A stretch of DNA of 34,394 nucleotides. Source: Candidatus Azobacteroides sp. (GTDB lineage: Bacteria; Bacteroidota; Bacteroidia; Bacteroidales; Azobacteroidaceae). This document shows positions 9,501 to 17,532 of this stretch, piece by piece. The position numbers and the translations under genes were made by a program. The notes under the pieces are model-generated. The model worked only from the letters and a program-made list of their open reading frames with translations. It was not told the DNA's origin and made no database searches. Within the stretch, counting starts at the first letter, position 1. Each line of letters opens with the position of its first letter. The stretch lies in NCBI GenBank assembly GCA_009778655.1, contig WRFZ01000167.1, positions 1 through 34,394 of the forward strand, written 5' to 3'.

Positions 9501-10525
9501 AACCGTTTTATCAGATAGATAAAAAGCGGGAATCACGTCAAGGCGCAGGCATCGGTTTACCGTTGGCTCGTTCGCTTACTTTACTTCATAAAGGCAGCTT
9601 GTATCTTGATTCGGAGCAGTCCGACAATACTTTTGTGCTTACCATCCCCATCAATAAAGAAAAGATCAAGGAACAGGCGGAAAAAACAATAGAACATGAT
9701 ATTCTCTTACTTGATGAAGAAACTTCTTTGGAAACGGACGAAACCGAGAGAGGATATATTCTTCTCTTAGTTGAAGATAATGAAGAAATGCTTCTTTTTA
9801 TTCGAGAACACTTGGAAGAAGACTTTATCGTAGAAACGGCCCGTCATGGTCAGGAAGCTCTCGATGTGTTGAGAAATAATCACATTGATCTCGTAATAAG
9901 CGACATCATGATGCCCGGTTTGAACGGTTATGAATTGTGTAAGATCATGAAAGCAGACTTGAATTTATGCCATATTCCGGTCATTTTCCTCACGGTTAAA
10001 AATGATTTGGACAGTAAAATCAAAGGGTTGAAGTACGGCGCCGAAGCATACATAGAGAAGCCTTTCTCTTTCAATTATCTGAAAACGCAAGTTTTTTCTC
10101 TGCTGAGCAATCGCCGTATCGAACGGGAAGCTTTTTCAAAGCGTCCGTTCTTTCCGGTCAATAATATGCAGATGAACAAAGGGGATGAAGAATTTGCCAA
10201 TCGCGTTATCTCGGAGATTCAAAACAACATCACCGACATCAATTTCGGAGTAGAACGCATGGCGGAAAATCTCGGCATGAGCCGATCCAATCTGTTGCGG
10301 AAAATCAAAAGGCTGTTCAATCTTTCCCCTGTTGACTTTATCCGTCTGATACGACTGAAGAAAGCCGCAGAACTCATTCGGGAAAGCAAATTCCGTATCG
10401 GCGACATCTGCTATATGGTTGGGATTAATTCTCCTTCCTACTTCGCAAAGTTGTTTTTAAAACAGTTTGGCATAACTCCCAAAGAATTTGAGAAACAAAA
10501 TGGAGAACAGAGGCGTAAAATGTAA
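6491..10525 (+). CDS. hybrid two-component system sensor/regulator (HTCS)
   Basis: A 1344-residue single-protein two-component system. Order: signal peptide (1-27), two-component-regulator propeller repeats (about 30-680; blades such as GFLWFGTKNGLNRFDG), a Y_Y_Y-type domain (about 715-780), membrane helix (about 789-811), HisKA with phospho-acceptor His846 in AVAHEIRTPL, HATPase with N-box near 955-967 and GAGIGLPLA near 1018-1026, receiver with acidic pair E1095/D1096, phospho-acceptor Asp1138 (SDIMMPG) and Lys1190, and a C-terminal AraC-type HTH (about 1245-1338). All key residues are present. Such proteins bind an oligosaccharide in the periplasm and activate polysaccharide-use genes. The start overlaps the preceding gene by 17 bases, suggesting coupled translation. 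Its target operon is not shown by the sequence. Confidence 0.96.
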   Translation: MCSENKAKKLILPILLLILCSPKTVYAENKRLSNYYFSHISVENGLSQSNVKAIVQDSYGFLWFGTKNGLNRFDGTSIVQKDCDDYIAGTGNHNISALFEDKDSILWVGTDRGVYQYNSASDIFTAVRLKTAEGVDMNNWVSDITADSLGNIWVVIPDQGVFRYKNNQLYFYELTNKENFKTEAPDCICVRASGEVWVGSWGVGLFRYNDKNDCFEHYTKDKNGRSLQGKNINALCDYGDWVAMAVHEGEVMKYNPGTNELVKISLPGASHTFVRNVMFWRNELWVGTYDGLFIVNERENRAIHLSPDLMRPFSLSDKIIYTLYHDREEGIWLGTMFGGVNYLPNQNMTFDKYVPGSDAYSLSTKRIREMASDDAGNIWIGTEDNGINVLDITTGKVKQIRDNLTERKNHLMTLAMSVYGNQVYCGIYKQGMDVVQLPGNEIRHYSYEQLGISEGSVYAFFIDSKGRRWIGTGWGLCKAAPGSFTFSRVDEVGYDWIFDIFEDRDGNLWFATMGSGLWKYSPADGLFKKYIHEKGQIHTLSSNSISSIMQDSRGCIWLSTDRGGICRYNPQSDNFTTYSIQDGLPDDVSYKIIEDDMHNLWFGTNRGLVCFNPDTKYVRVYTTKDGLLGNQFNYKSALKGKDGKFYFGGIEGLIAFDPDSPEANHLPYPIYITKLSIYNQEITVHTAGSPLKRSIINTDKIVLPYDQSNISFDAALLSYSTMASNQYYYKMAPLDKDWIKAASNRNISYTRLPPGNYTFMLQATDGGNSSPVASRTLSVVILPPWWKSVGAYILYVVGCITLIGCWFLWYRQHKGKQMEERQKLFEIEKEKELYESKISFFTAVAHEIRTPLTLINSPLEIIKEMRIDEPKLNKNLSVIEQNTKRLLNLTGQLLDFQKIGAEKFDLKFEGVDITTLLNETLARFEPTITQKKKELLQNIPDRSIIAAIDREAITKILSNLLNNALKYAQRTILVELSSDEIAFTVRVVSDGEKISPELGIRIFEPFYQIDKKRESRQGAGIGLPLARSLTLLHKGSLYLDSEQSDNTFVLTIPINKEKIKEQAEKTIEHDILLLDEETSLETDETERGYILLLVEDNEEMLLFIREHLEEDFIVETARHGQEALDVLRNNHIDLVISDIMMPGLNGYELCKIMKADLNLCHIPVIFLTVKNDLDSKIKGLKYGAEAYIEKPFSFNYLKTQVFSLLSNRRIEREAFSKRPFFPVNNMQMNKGDEEFANRVISEIQNNITDINFGVERMAENLGMSRSNLLRKIKRLFNLSPVDFIRLIRLKKAAELIRESKFRIGDICYMVGINSPSYFAKLFLKQFGITPKEFEKQNGEQRRKM

Positions 10526-10556
10526 TTTTTCTTCCTATATTGAAGCCCCTCCTGCC

Positions 10557-10593
10557 GAGCGTAGCGAGCCGTTATTTATGCTCAGCTACGCTC
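10557..10593. terminator. hairpin between convergent HTCS and susD; possible bidirectional terminator
   Basis: A perfect 9-base inverted repeat (GAGCGTAGC at 10557-10565, GCTACGCTC at 10585-10593) extends by GAGC/GCTC across one bulged A, giving a 13-pair stem with a 10-base loop. A T-rich stretch follows at 10605-10617 on the plus strand. The place between two converging genes fits a terminator; the sequence also resembles dispersed repeats (GTCATT-GCGAGCGTAGC type), so it may be a repeat fragment. Confidence 0.5.
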
Positions 10594-10625
10594 AAGTATG
10601 ACAGAATTTTATTTTTACCCGAAAT

Positions 10626-12131
10626 TCAATATCCGGGGTTTTGAATTATTTTTCCTTTACCTTCATTAATAGCTCCTTGAGGAAGCGGCCACAGAACAAA
10701 TGCATCTTTAGTCGTTGTTGAGCCTTTGTATTTCCGCGCGAACTCGATGTATTTCCCGTGACGAATAAGATCTCCCTTGCGATGACCTTCAAACCAAAGT
10801 TCTTGTCCTCGGTTTAATAATATCTTGTCGTAAAAATCTTGAACATCGGTAAAGCTGCTTAAAGTATAAGGCGTGATTCCGGCTCGGTCGCGAACCGTAT
10901 TTAACAAGTCAACAGCCTCTTGGGTTATCGTATTATTTTTGCGGACAATGGCTTCCGACAATAATGTCAATACGTCGGCATAACGGTAAATAATCCAATC
11001 TACCTGACTTTCTTCACCGGTAGCTGCAGGATCTTCACCGTATTTAATCGGCAATGCGCCTTTTATCAAAACAGTACCCGGATTATCTTTGTTGTAATGC
11101 ACTCCGTCCGTCCCGATAAAATCGCCGACCAATACTTCTAACCGTTTATCATTCGCATCGAATGTATCATAAAAAGCCCAAGGCACACGGTAACCGCCCC
11201 ATTTCTGAATGTATTCGTTTTTAGTGGGATATTCGCTCGACAATACATGAGCCAGCCACAATTGCATATTTGTACTGCGAGTTTCGTTACAGGCCCAAAT
11301 AATTTCGCTGTTCCTCTCGTTTTCCAATGTGAAAATATCTTTGTATTCCGGCACCAATGCGTATCCGTATTCCGGGCTCATCAATTCGCGTCCCATTTCT
11401 TCGGCTTTCGCCCAATTGCCTTCATGCATATACAATTTCATAAGAACAGTATAAACAAGCCCTTTGGTAAAACGGCCATAGTCGGAACTTGACGGACTAT
11501 ATACGGAAGGCAAACCGTCTAAAGCGGCATTCAGTTCGGTCTCGATGTAATTGACCATCCATTCTTGGGTCGGACGTTCAATTATCTCGTCGCTCATCGG
11601 GTCTGCCAATTGTTCTTTGGTTGCCACGGGAATAGGACCGTACAAATCGTATAAAAGAAATGCCAGCCAACCCAATCCGCAATGCAATTCGGCATTCATG
11701 CGCGCTTTGGTTTCTTCCGGCATCGGGACATCGGCAATACGGTCGAATGTGCTTGTCATCCGACTCATCGCTTTCCTGTACCCGGGGTAGTCATCGCTAC
11801 CGTCTCCGTAAAATTGTATAACTCCCCCGGAATTAGAAGTAAAATTCTGATATATAACATCCGGCCAAACCGGATCATCCCATTGGCAATCCCCTATATC
11901 GGTAGTCATTTCTGTGATTACCTGAATACCGCCTTGTGCGACAGTAAAGATGCCGTCGTACCAATCCGATCTGAAAGGTCCGTAAGCTGCCGCGGTAATC
12001 AGCGCTTCGGCGTCATCTTCGGTTTCCGGGAATATACCCGGATTGATCACATCATACGACTCGCTGGTAAGATCTGTACACGAAATGAAAGATACCAGCG
12101 CTATCCCTATTATAAATATTATTTTTTTCAT
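10626..12131 (-). CDS. SusD/RagB-family glycan-binding lipoprotein
   Basis: A 501-residue outer-membrane lipoprotein. The signal peptide ends in a lipobox with Cys18 (ALVSFISC). SusD features: the N-terminal region with a long helical TPR-like scaffold, CGLGWLAFLLYDLYGPIPVA in the middle, IIYRYADVLTLLSEAIVRKN and NRGQELWFEGHRKGDLIRHG in the C-terminal part, ending in GKGKIIQNPGY. It would sit as a lid on the SusC barrel and bind the incoming glycan at the cell surface. It is the last gene of the sigma/FecR/SusC/SusD group and follows susC by 24 bases, so the pair is co-transcribed. The ligand cannot be told from the sequence. Confidence 0.96.
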   Translation of the reverse strand: MKKIIFIIGIALVSFISCTDLTSESYDVINPGIFPETEDDAEALITAAAYGPFRSDWYDGIFTVAQGGIQVITEMTTDIGDCQWDDPVWPDVIYQNFTSNSGGVIQFYGDGSDDYPGYRKAMSRMTSTFDRIADVPMPEETKARMNAELHCGLGWLAFLLYDLYGPIPVATKEQLADPMSDEIIERPTQEWMVNYIETELNAALDGLPSVYSPSSSDYGRFTKGLVYTVLMKLYMHEGNWAKAEEMGRELMSPEYGYALVPEYKDIFTLENERNSEIIWACNETRSTNMQLWLAHVLSSEYPTKNEYIQKWGGYRVPWAFYDTFDANDKRLEVLVGDFIGTDGVHYNKDNPGTVLIKGALPIKYGEDPAATGEESQVDWIIYRYADVLTLLSEAIVRKNNTITQEAVDLLNTVRDRAGITPYTLSSFTDVQDFYDKILLNRGQELWFEGHRKGDLIRHGKYIEFARKYKGSTTTKDAFVLWPLPQGAINEGKGKIIQNPGY

Positions 12132-12155
12132 TGTTATCTATTTTTTATGCGGTGA

Positions 12156-15100
12156 TTAAAATGTAATATCGAGACCAATACTGTAACTCCGGATATTGGG
12201 ATACGCCCAAACCGAATTGTCCGTTTCCGGATCTAACCCTTTATACGGAGTAATGACGAACGGATTATTGATATCCGCATATATTCTCATCGTGGAGAAA
12301 ACTTTTTTTGTTTGCGGCATTTGGAATGTATATCCGAATGTGATGTTGCGGCAACGGATGAACCATGCGTCTTGTTTAAATAAATCGCCTATGCCGTATG
12401 TACTATTATTCTGAAAATAGCCGGGACGCCACGCCGTTTGGTTATCATGCGTCCATACCTCTTGGGCGGTAACGGGCATATTATATCCGCGATACATATT
12501 AATTATACCCGTCATTCCGGAAGCGCCGGTCAACCAGAGATCTCTATAAGAACCGTAATTGGGTTTGTCGAATTGACCGTAAAAATAGACATTCAAGTCA
12601 AATTTTTTCCAGTGAACCGTATTGTTAAATCCCATCAGATAGCCCGGATCGTCGCTTCCGTAAAAAACTTTATCCGCATCATCCAATTTTCCGTCGGGTT
12701 GTCCGGTTTTACGCGGAAATCCTCTTTCATCAACCACTACAGAGCCGTCGGGATTATAAACAAATCCGTTGATATCTTTTAATTTCACTTGTCCGGGGAT
12801 TGATCCGGGCATCCACGGCACCGTTTCTCCGGCTTGTATAATTCCATCCGACAAATATCCGTAGTGCCCTCTCAAAGGAGCATTGTAAAGATCGTAAGCG
12901 GCCGGCTTCCAATACGGGTCGCGTTCTTTCCATTTGTCCCGATAGAAAGAAAATGTAAAGTCGGAAGACCAGTTGAAGTTTTTCGATTGAATATTTTGCG
13001 TGTTAATTGTCAATTCAAAGCCCCTGCTTTGGGTTTTTCCTATATTGGCCCAGATGGTGTTTACTTCGTTATACGATTGCAAGCTGCGCTGGTTCAAGAG
13101 GTCGGATATGACCCTGTTGAAATATTCGCCGGTGATGTTGAATCGGTTATTAACAAAACCGAGGTCTAAACCGAAATTCCATTCGCCGGTGGTTTCCCAT
13201 TTCAAATCGGGGTTTCCCAATTGCTGAAGATATACTCCTTGAGATTCGGAATCCCCGAAAGTGTTGCTATTTCCTACCTGATAATAGGATATCGTTCGAT
13301 TGCCTATATTGGATCGTCCGGTTTGTCCGTAGCTTACTCTCAATTTACCGTTGGACATAGCCGGTCGGAGCGAAGACATAAAATTTTCGTCAATAAACCT
13401 CCAGCCGGCAGATACCGAAGGAAAATAACCCCAACGGTGGTCTTTGGCAAAGTTAGACGCGCCATCAGCGCGTAAGGTAAATGTCAATAAATAGTTACCT
13501 TTATAAGAGTAATTGATGCGACCGAAGAAAGAAGCCATTTCATCTTTAGTTGCGGTAGAGCCTACCGTCGGCTTCGGCGCTGCTCCCGCTCCGATGTTGT
13601 TGAAAAGAAATCCGTCAATCAAGAACTGGTTATTTTCAAGATTCACTCCTTCGAAATCGAATTGTTGGTATGAATAGCCGACCAAAGCGTTCAAATTGTG
13701 ATCTCCGAAAGCTTTTGTATAGTTGGCTGTCAACTCCATCAAGTAATCGGACTTGTCGTTTTGACTTATATCTGCTTGTCCTCCCTTTTTTTGTCCGTAT
13801 AAAGTGGTTTTAGGAAGGTAAGTTTTTCGTTTCTGATAATTCCGGTCTATACCGAAATTTCCTTTCAATTTAAGGTCTTTGATAGGTTCATACTCTAAGT
13901 AAACGGTAGCCAATAAACGTTCTTTGACCGTTTTGTCCGTTATTTCGAGCAATGATACCGGATTGGGTAAATAGGCCGCTTCCGTATTGAGCACATAATC
14001 TCCGTTTTCATCCTTAATGGGCAAAATCGGGTTGAACTGCGCGGCAGCCACCAAGATACCGGCTTCTTCATTTTGATAACTGCCTAAAGGAACATTATCG
14101 TAACTGTTCCGCGAAAAGGTAAAATTAACTCCCGTCTTGAAATATTTGCTCAATTTCTGGTCCAGATTTAAACGCCCCGAGTAGCGGGACAAACCGTTTT
14201 CTTTCACTACTCCGTTTTGATTGAAGAAGTTTCCTGAAATCAGATATTGCGTACTTTCTGTTCCGCCCGAAACGTTGATATTGTGTTGGGTTTGGAATCC
14301 GGTACGTGTAACGGCTCCGAACCAATCGGTATCGTAAGGCGGATTGGCAATCAATGCGTCCGCGTAGCGCGGACTAAACGGAGTTACACCCGACTCCGGC
14401 GTATTTCCGTAAGGCGCTATTCCGTTATCTCTCATCCAAGCTTCTTTATAATAGCGGTTCGATTCGGTCATAAACTCCCGGGCATTCAAAGTTTCATATT
14501 TTTTTGCCATCGCTTGAACGGTAGCGGTACCCGAATATCTCACTACCGGCACTCCCGTTTTACCTCTTTTGGTCGTAATAATGATTACCCCGTTACCGGC
14601 TCTAGCCCCGTATATAGCGCTCGAACTGGCATCTTTCAATATTTCGATTGATTCTATATCGTTCGGGTTAATGGATGAGAAAACGTCATCGGTAGTTCCG
14701 GCATAATATTTTCCGTTTGCAATACCTCCCGAATCTCTGTCAGCGTCGGATTCGGATATAGAGGCTACCGGAAAGCCGTCAATAATAATCAAAGGGTCGT
14801 TCTGGCCCGCTACGGGAGAAGCGGCTCCCCGAATACGGTAACTGGATCCGCCGCCGGGCTGGGCGCTTACCGCGCTGACTTGAAAGCCGGCAGCTTTACC
14901 CGCTAATACCTGACTTACGGAAGAGACGGTTGTGACGGGATTATCGCTCATTTTCACGGAGGATACGGCTCCCGTAAGATCTCTTTTTTTCATGGTTCCG
15001 TAACCGACGACAACGACTTCGTCCAAAGTCCGGGTATTTTCTTCGAGGATAATATCCAACGCCGTTTTATCGCCGACATTTATTTCCTTGGTGAGAAACC

Positions 15101-15590
15101 CGATAAATGATACGGTCAGCGTTGCGTTTTGCGGAACATCCAAAGAAAATTTACCGTCCGCATCGGTAACCGTACCGATAGACGCGCCTTTCACGGCGAC
15201 GGATGCACCGATAACCGTTTCACCCTTTTCATCTTTCACGACTCCCGTTATTTTCTTTTGTCCTTCTTGCGTTGCTCCGGCTTTTTTAGGAATAAGGAGT
15301 ATAATATTGTCTTGCTTTTGATAGCCGATTCCGCTGCCTGCAAACAATTGATTGAGTGCAGAATCTATATCACTGTTCGTGACTTTCAGCGAAACGTTTT
15401 TGTTCAGTTCATTCAAATCACTGTTATAAAAGAATTTGAATGAACTTTTACTTTCAATTTCTTTTAAAACCTCTTTTATGGGTTTGTCTTTAATATCAAC
15501 CGTAATTTGAGAAAAAAGAGTGTGTGACAAGAGCAGCATCAATAAAATTTGCGAGACTCGTCTCCAACCCGGCGGGATCTTGATCTTCAT
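12156..15590 (-). CDS. SusC/RagA TonB-dependent transporter with STN domain
   Basis: A 1144-residue outer-membrane transporter. After the signal peptide (to about residue 27) comes an STN domain (about 28-100, ITVDIKDKPIKEVLKEIESK), then a carboxypeptidase-D-like domain (about 113-195, KITGVVKDEKGETVIGASVA), the TonB-box-like region DEVVVVGYGT, the plug (about 205-330, with PLIIIDGFPV and SSAIYGARAGNGVIIITTKR) and the beta-barrel to the C-terminal ITF. The STN domain is the element that talks to FecR-type anti-sigma factors, and FecR and sigma genes lie just upstream, so transport and transcription are probably coupled. With the downstream SusD it forms the import complex. The 141-base gap before it may hold an ECF-sigma promoter; no Bacteroides housekeeping -7 box is visible there. 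Confidence 0.97.
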   Translation of the reverse strand: MKIKIPPGWRRVSQILLMLLLSHTLFSQITVDIKDKPIKEVLKEIESKSSFKFFYNSDLNELNKNVSLKVTNSDIDSALNQLFAGSGIGYQKQDNIILLIPKKAGATQEGQKKITGVVKDEKGETVIGASVAVKGASIGTVTDADGKFSLDVPQNATLTVSFIGFLTKEINVGDKTALDIILEENTRTLDEVVVVGYGTMKKRDLTGAVSSVKMSDNPVTTVSSVSQVLAGKAAGFQVSAVSAQPGGGSSYRIRGAASPVAGQNDPLIIIDGFPVASISESDADRDSGGIANGKYYAGTTDDVFSSINPNDIESIEILKDASSSAIYGARAGNGVIIITTKRGKTGVPVVRYSGTATVQAMAKKYETLNAREFMTESNRYYKEAWMRDNGIAPYGNTPESGVTPFSPRYADALIANPPYDTDWFGAVTRTGFQTQHNINVSGGTESTQYLISGNFFNQNGVVKENGLSRYSGRLNLDQKLSKYFKTGVNFTFSRNSYDNVPLGSYQNEEAGILVAAAQFNPILPIKDENGDYVLNTEAAYLPNPVSLLEITDKTVKERLLATVYLEYEPIKDLKLKGNFGIDRNYQKRKTYLPKTTLYGQKKGGQADISQNDKSDYLMELTANYTKAFGDHNLNALVGYSYQQFDFEGVNLENNQFLIDGFLFNNIGAGAAPKPTVGSTATKDEMASFFGRINYSYKGNYLLTFTLRADGASNFAKDHRWGYFPSVSAGWRFIDENFMSSLRPAMSNGKLRVSYGQTGRSNIGNRTISYYQVGNSNTFGDSESQGVYLQQLGNPDLKWETTGEWNFGLDLGFVNNRFNITGEYFNRVISDLLNQRSLQSYNEVNTIWANIGKTQSRGFELTINTQNIQSKNFNWSSDFTFSFYRDKWKERDPYWKPAAYDLYNAPLRGHYGYLSDGIIQAGETVPWMPGSIPGQVKLKDINGFVYNPDGSVVVDERGFPRKTGQPDGKLDDADKVFYGSDDPGYLMGFNNTVHWKKFDLNVYFYGQFDKPNYGSYRDLWLTGASGMTGIINMYRGYNMPVTAQEVWTHDNQTAWRPGYFQNNSTYGIGDLFKQDAWFIRCRNITFGYTFQMPQTKKVFSTMRIYADINNPFVITPYKGLDPETDNSVWAYPNIRSYSIGLDITF

Positions 15591-15731
15591 AATAGCTTAA
15601 TTTTAAATTGTTTTTAAAAGATTTTATTTTTTAAGAGTTATCTAATTAACATATAATACAGTTATTTGTTGTTTTTTCACTATTCATTTTTAATATTTAA
15701 CTATTATTAACAATTCAGCAGCGCATCCGGC

Positions 15732-16721
15732 TTATTTTTCATACAAATAAACGGCGCCGTCGTCTAACCTGTAGTTTATTGAAACAGAAGTTAATGCTAT
15801 GGCATCCAATACGCTTTTTATACTCGTATTGTCAATAGTTCCGGTAAATCGCATATCCATCAAATGTGAACTTTCGAATATTATATCTATGTTGTGCATT
15901 CGTGAAATGGTTTTCATGATGGTTTTCAATGATTCGTTTTCAAAACGAAGACGGTTTTGTCTCCAATCGGTATAGTCGCCGGCATTCACTTTTTCACCGA
16001 TTGTCGTTTGTGTTGTTTTATTATAGGTTATATGGTCATTAGGAACCATCTCTATCTCTTCTTTCGGAGTTGTCAATCGTATTTTACCGGAGTTTAAAAC
16101 AATTGATATATTATCTTCATCTTCATACGCTTTTATATCGAAACTTGTTCCAGAAACCCGAATTTTGAGGTCTTCACATTCCACGATAAAAGGTTTCTCC
16201 GGATTATATCTTACATCGAAATAGGCTTCTCCTTCCAGTTTAAGAACCCGGTCTTTCTTGTTATAATCAGTCCCATACATAACTTTCGAGTCCGAATTTA
16301 AAGAAACCGTACTGCCTTCCGTCAATGTCAAATCCGCTTTTTCTCCCTTGTCTGCAATAACTTCAAACGATTCCGGTTTCTGAGGTTTCAGATACAGATA
16401 CAGGCTGAATATAATAACGACAGGCAACAGGATTGCCGCAATATCCGAAAATTTTTTCAAGTAAAACTTAAAGTTATTATTCTTTCCGGCGACGGGAGCA
16501 TATAAGGCTGCGTCATAAACCGTTTGGGAACGTATCTGTTCTAACATCCTCATTTTTATATCCCAATCAATCGTCCGGGAAGAATCTCTTATTTGATTTT
16601 CCAGCCATTGGTTAAGATTAACGTCATTTTCAAGAAACGATTTCAGCTGTGCAATTTCATTCGGAGATGCTTCACCCCCTACATATCGTTCAAAAATACG
16701 CAGACAAATTTCTTTATTCAT
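15732..16721 (-). CDS. FecR-family anti-sigma factor
   Basis: A 329-residue inner-membrane regulator. Residues 1-90 form the cytoplasmic part (RYVGGEASPNEIAQLKSFLE...) that would hold the sigma factor; a membrane helix spans about 91-111 (IAAILLPVVIIFSLYLYL); the FecR periplasmic domain follows (about 120-225, LTLTEGSTVSLNSDSKVMYG, GEAYFDVRYNPEKPFIVE), and the C-terminal DUF4974 domain (about 255-327) begins near NRLRFENESLKTIMKTISRM. The DUF4974 domain has an STN-like fold and is expected to meet the STN domain of the adjacent SusC. It follows the sigma gene by 95 bases and precedes susC by 141 bases. Confidence 0.95.
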   Translation of the reverse strand: MNKEICLRIFERYVGGEASPNEIAQLKSFLENDVNLNQWLENQIRDSSRTIDWDIKMRMLEQIRSQTVYDAALYAPVAGKNNNFKFYLKKFSDIAAILLPVVIIFSLYLYLKPQKPESFEVIADKGEKADLTLTEGSTVSLNSDSKVMYGTDYNKKDRVLKLEGEAYFDVRYNPEKPFIVECEDLKIRVSGTSFDIKAYEDEDNISIVLNSGKIRLTTPKEEIEMVPNDHITYNKTTQTTIGEKVNAGDYTDWRQNRLRFENESLKTIMKTISRMHNIDIIFESSHLMDMRFTGTIDNTSIKSVLDAIALTSVSINYRLDDGAVYLYEK

Positions 16722-16816
16722 TCTTTAGTTATTACGTATCAGAATTATTACGATTGTATGCTTTCATATTATAGATTTATACAAGAAATGCATGATAAAT
16801 CACTATTCCCTTTGAT

Positions 16817-17404
16817 TTAAATAATAAAAAAAACAGGTATTAACAATGTAAATGCCGTGGGATCATAATATTTCGCCAAATGTTCCTTCATAAAAGCTAC
16901 GGCCTTTGATAATTGAGTCTGAATGGTACTCTCCGAGATTTGGAGTTTTTCCGCAATTTCCTTATTGGACAGCATTTCCTTGCGGCTCAAAATAAATACT
17001 TGTTTCCTTGCGGGAGGCAATTTCTCTATCAGACAATCAATATATTCTTCCAATAAGGCCCGATCCGTTTCTTTTTCCGTACTATTATCCGAATAGGAAT
17101 GATATTTCAAAACATACTCCCGGTAAACATATTCTACCGTTCGGTGTTCATATTCATTGACCAATTTGTTTTTGGCAATGGTGCACAGATAAGAAATAAA
17201 AGATTTATCGGGATTCAGAGAGGCGTGCATTTCCCAAATTTTGACAAAAGTACTTTGCACAGTTTCTTCCGTCAACCATGTGTTTCCCGAAGAGAGTTTA
17301 AGGATAAAATTATACAACTTCCCGGCATACTTATGAAACAGCTTTTCAAAAGCTGCAGATGAGCCGTCACGAAGTTTCAATACAATGTCTCTTTCCGTTT
17401 CCAA
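16817..17404 (-). CDS. ECF-type RNA polymerase sigma-70 factor (FecI-like)
   Basis: A 195-residue ECF sigma factor of the Bacteroides type. Region 2 spans about 10-80 (AFEKLFHKYAGKLYNFILKL, VQSTFVKIWEMH) and region 4 about 120-175 (EKLPPARKQVFILSRKEMLS, NKEIAEKLQISESTIQTQLS). The first possible start is a TTG at 17404: an in-frame TAA lies two codons upstream and the first ATG is near residue 59, inside region 2, so a non-ATG start is needed (17404, or another TTG at residue 9). A well-matched Bacteroides promoter lies about 50 bases upstream. The protein ends in a hydrophobic tail (AFTLLIPVFFII) encoded partly by a run of eight T. With FecR and the STN SusC it should form a cell-surface signalling chain. 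Confidence 0.94.
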   Translation of the reverse strand: METERDIVLKLRDGSSAAFEKLFHKYAGKLYNFILKLSSGNTWLTEETVQSTFVKIWEMHASLNPDKSFISYLCTIAKNKLVNEYEHRTVEYVYREYVLKYHSYSDNSTEKETDRALLEEYIDCLIEKLPPARKQVFILSRKEMLSNKEIAEKLQISESTIQTQLSKAVAFMKEHLAKYYDPTAFTLLIPVFFII

Positions 17405-17455
17405 TCGGCGTTACTTTATTAATCAAATTTTCAATCATAAAACAAGGGTACGGAA

Positions 17456-17487
17456 CAAAAGTATAAAAAAGATGGAAAAAATCCAAA
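17456..17487 (-). promoter_or_regulatory. Bacteroides-type promoter of the ECF sigma gene
   Basis: On the minus strand TTTG (17484-17487) is followed after exactly 20 bases by TACTTTTG (17456-17463), matching the Bacteroides housekeeping consensus TTTG-N19-21-TAnnTTTG. The predicted transcription start is near 17449, giving a leader of about 45 bases before the TTG start at 17404. Confidence 0.7.
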
Positions 17488-17532
17488 ATTATCATTTCTT
17501 TGCAACCGGAGCAATGTTTCCCGTATTTTTTG

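Noticed and set aside
11682-12155. 157-codon open frame on the plus strand, opposite susD
   Set aside because: It lies wholly antisense to a well-supported SusD gene and its translation has no recognisable domain; it is a shadow frame.
14247-14651. 134-codon open frame on the plus strand, opposite susC
   Set aside because: Antisense to conserved plug and barrel sequence; composition (Arg/Ser/Gly-rich) is that of a frame shadow.
15591-15731. ECF-sigma promoter before the first susC
   Set aside because: The gap is AT-rich with only weak inverted repeats (TTAATA/TATTAA); I could not pick a -35/-10 pair without a known consensus for this sigma factor.
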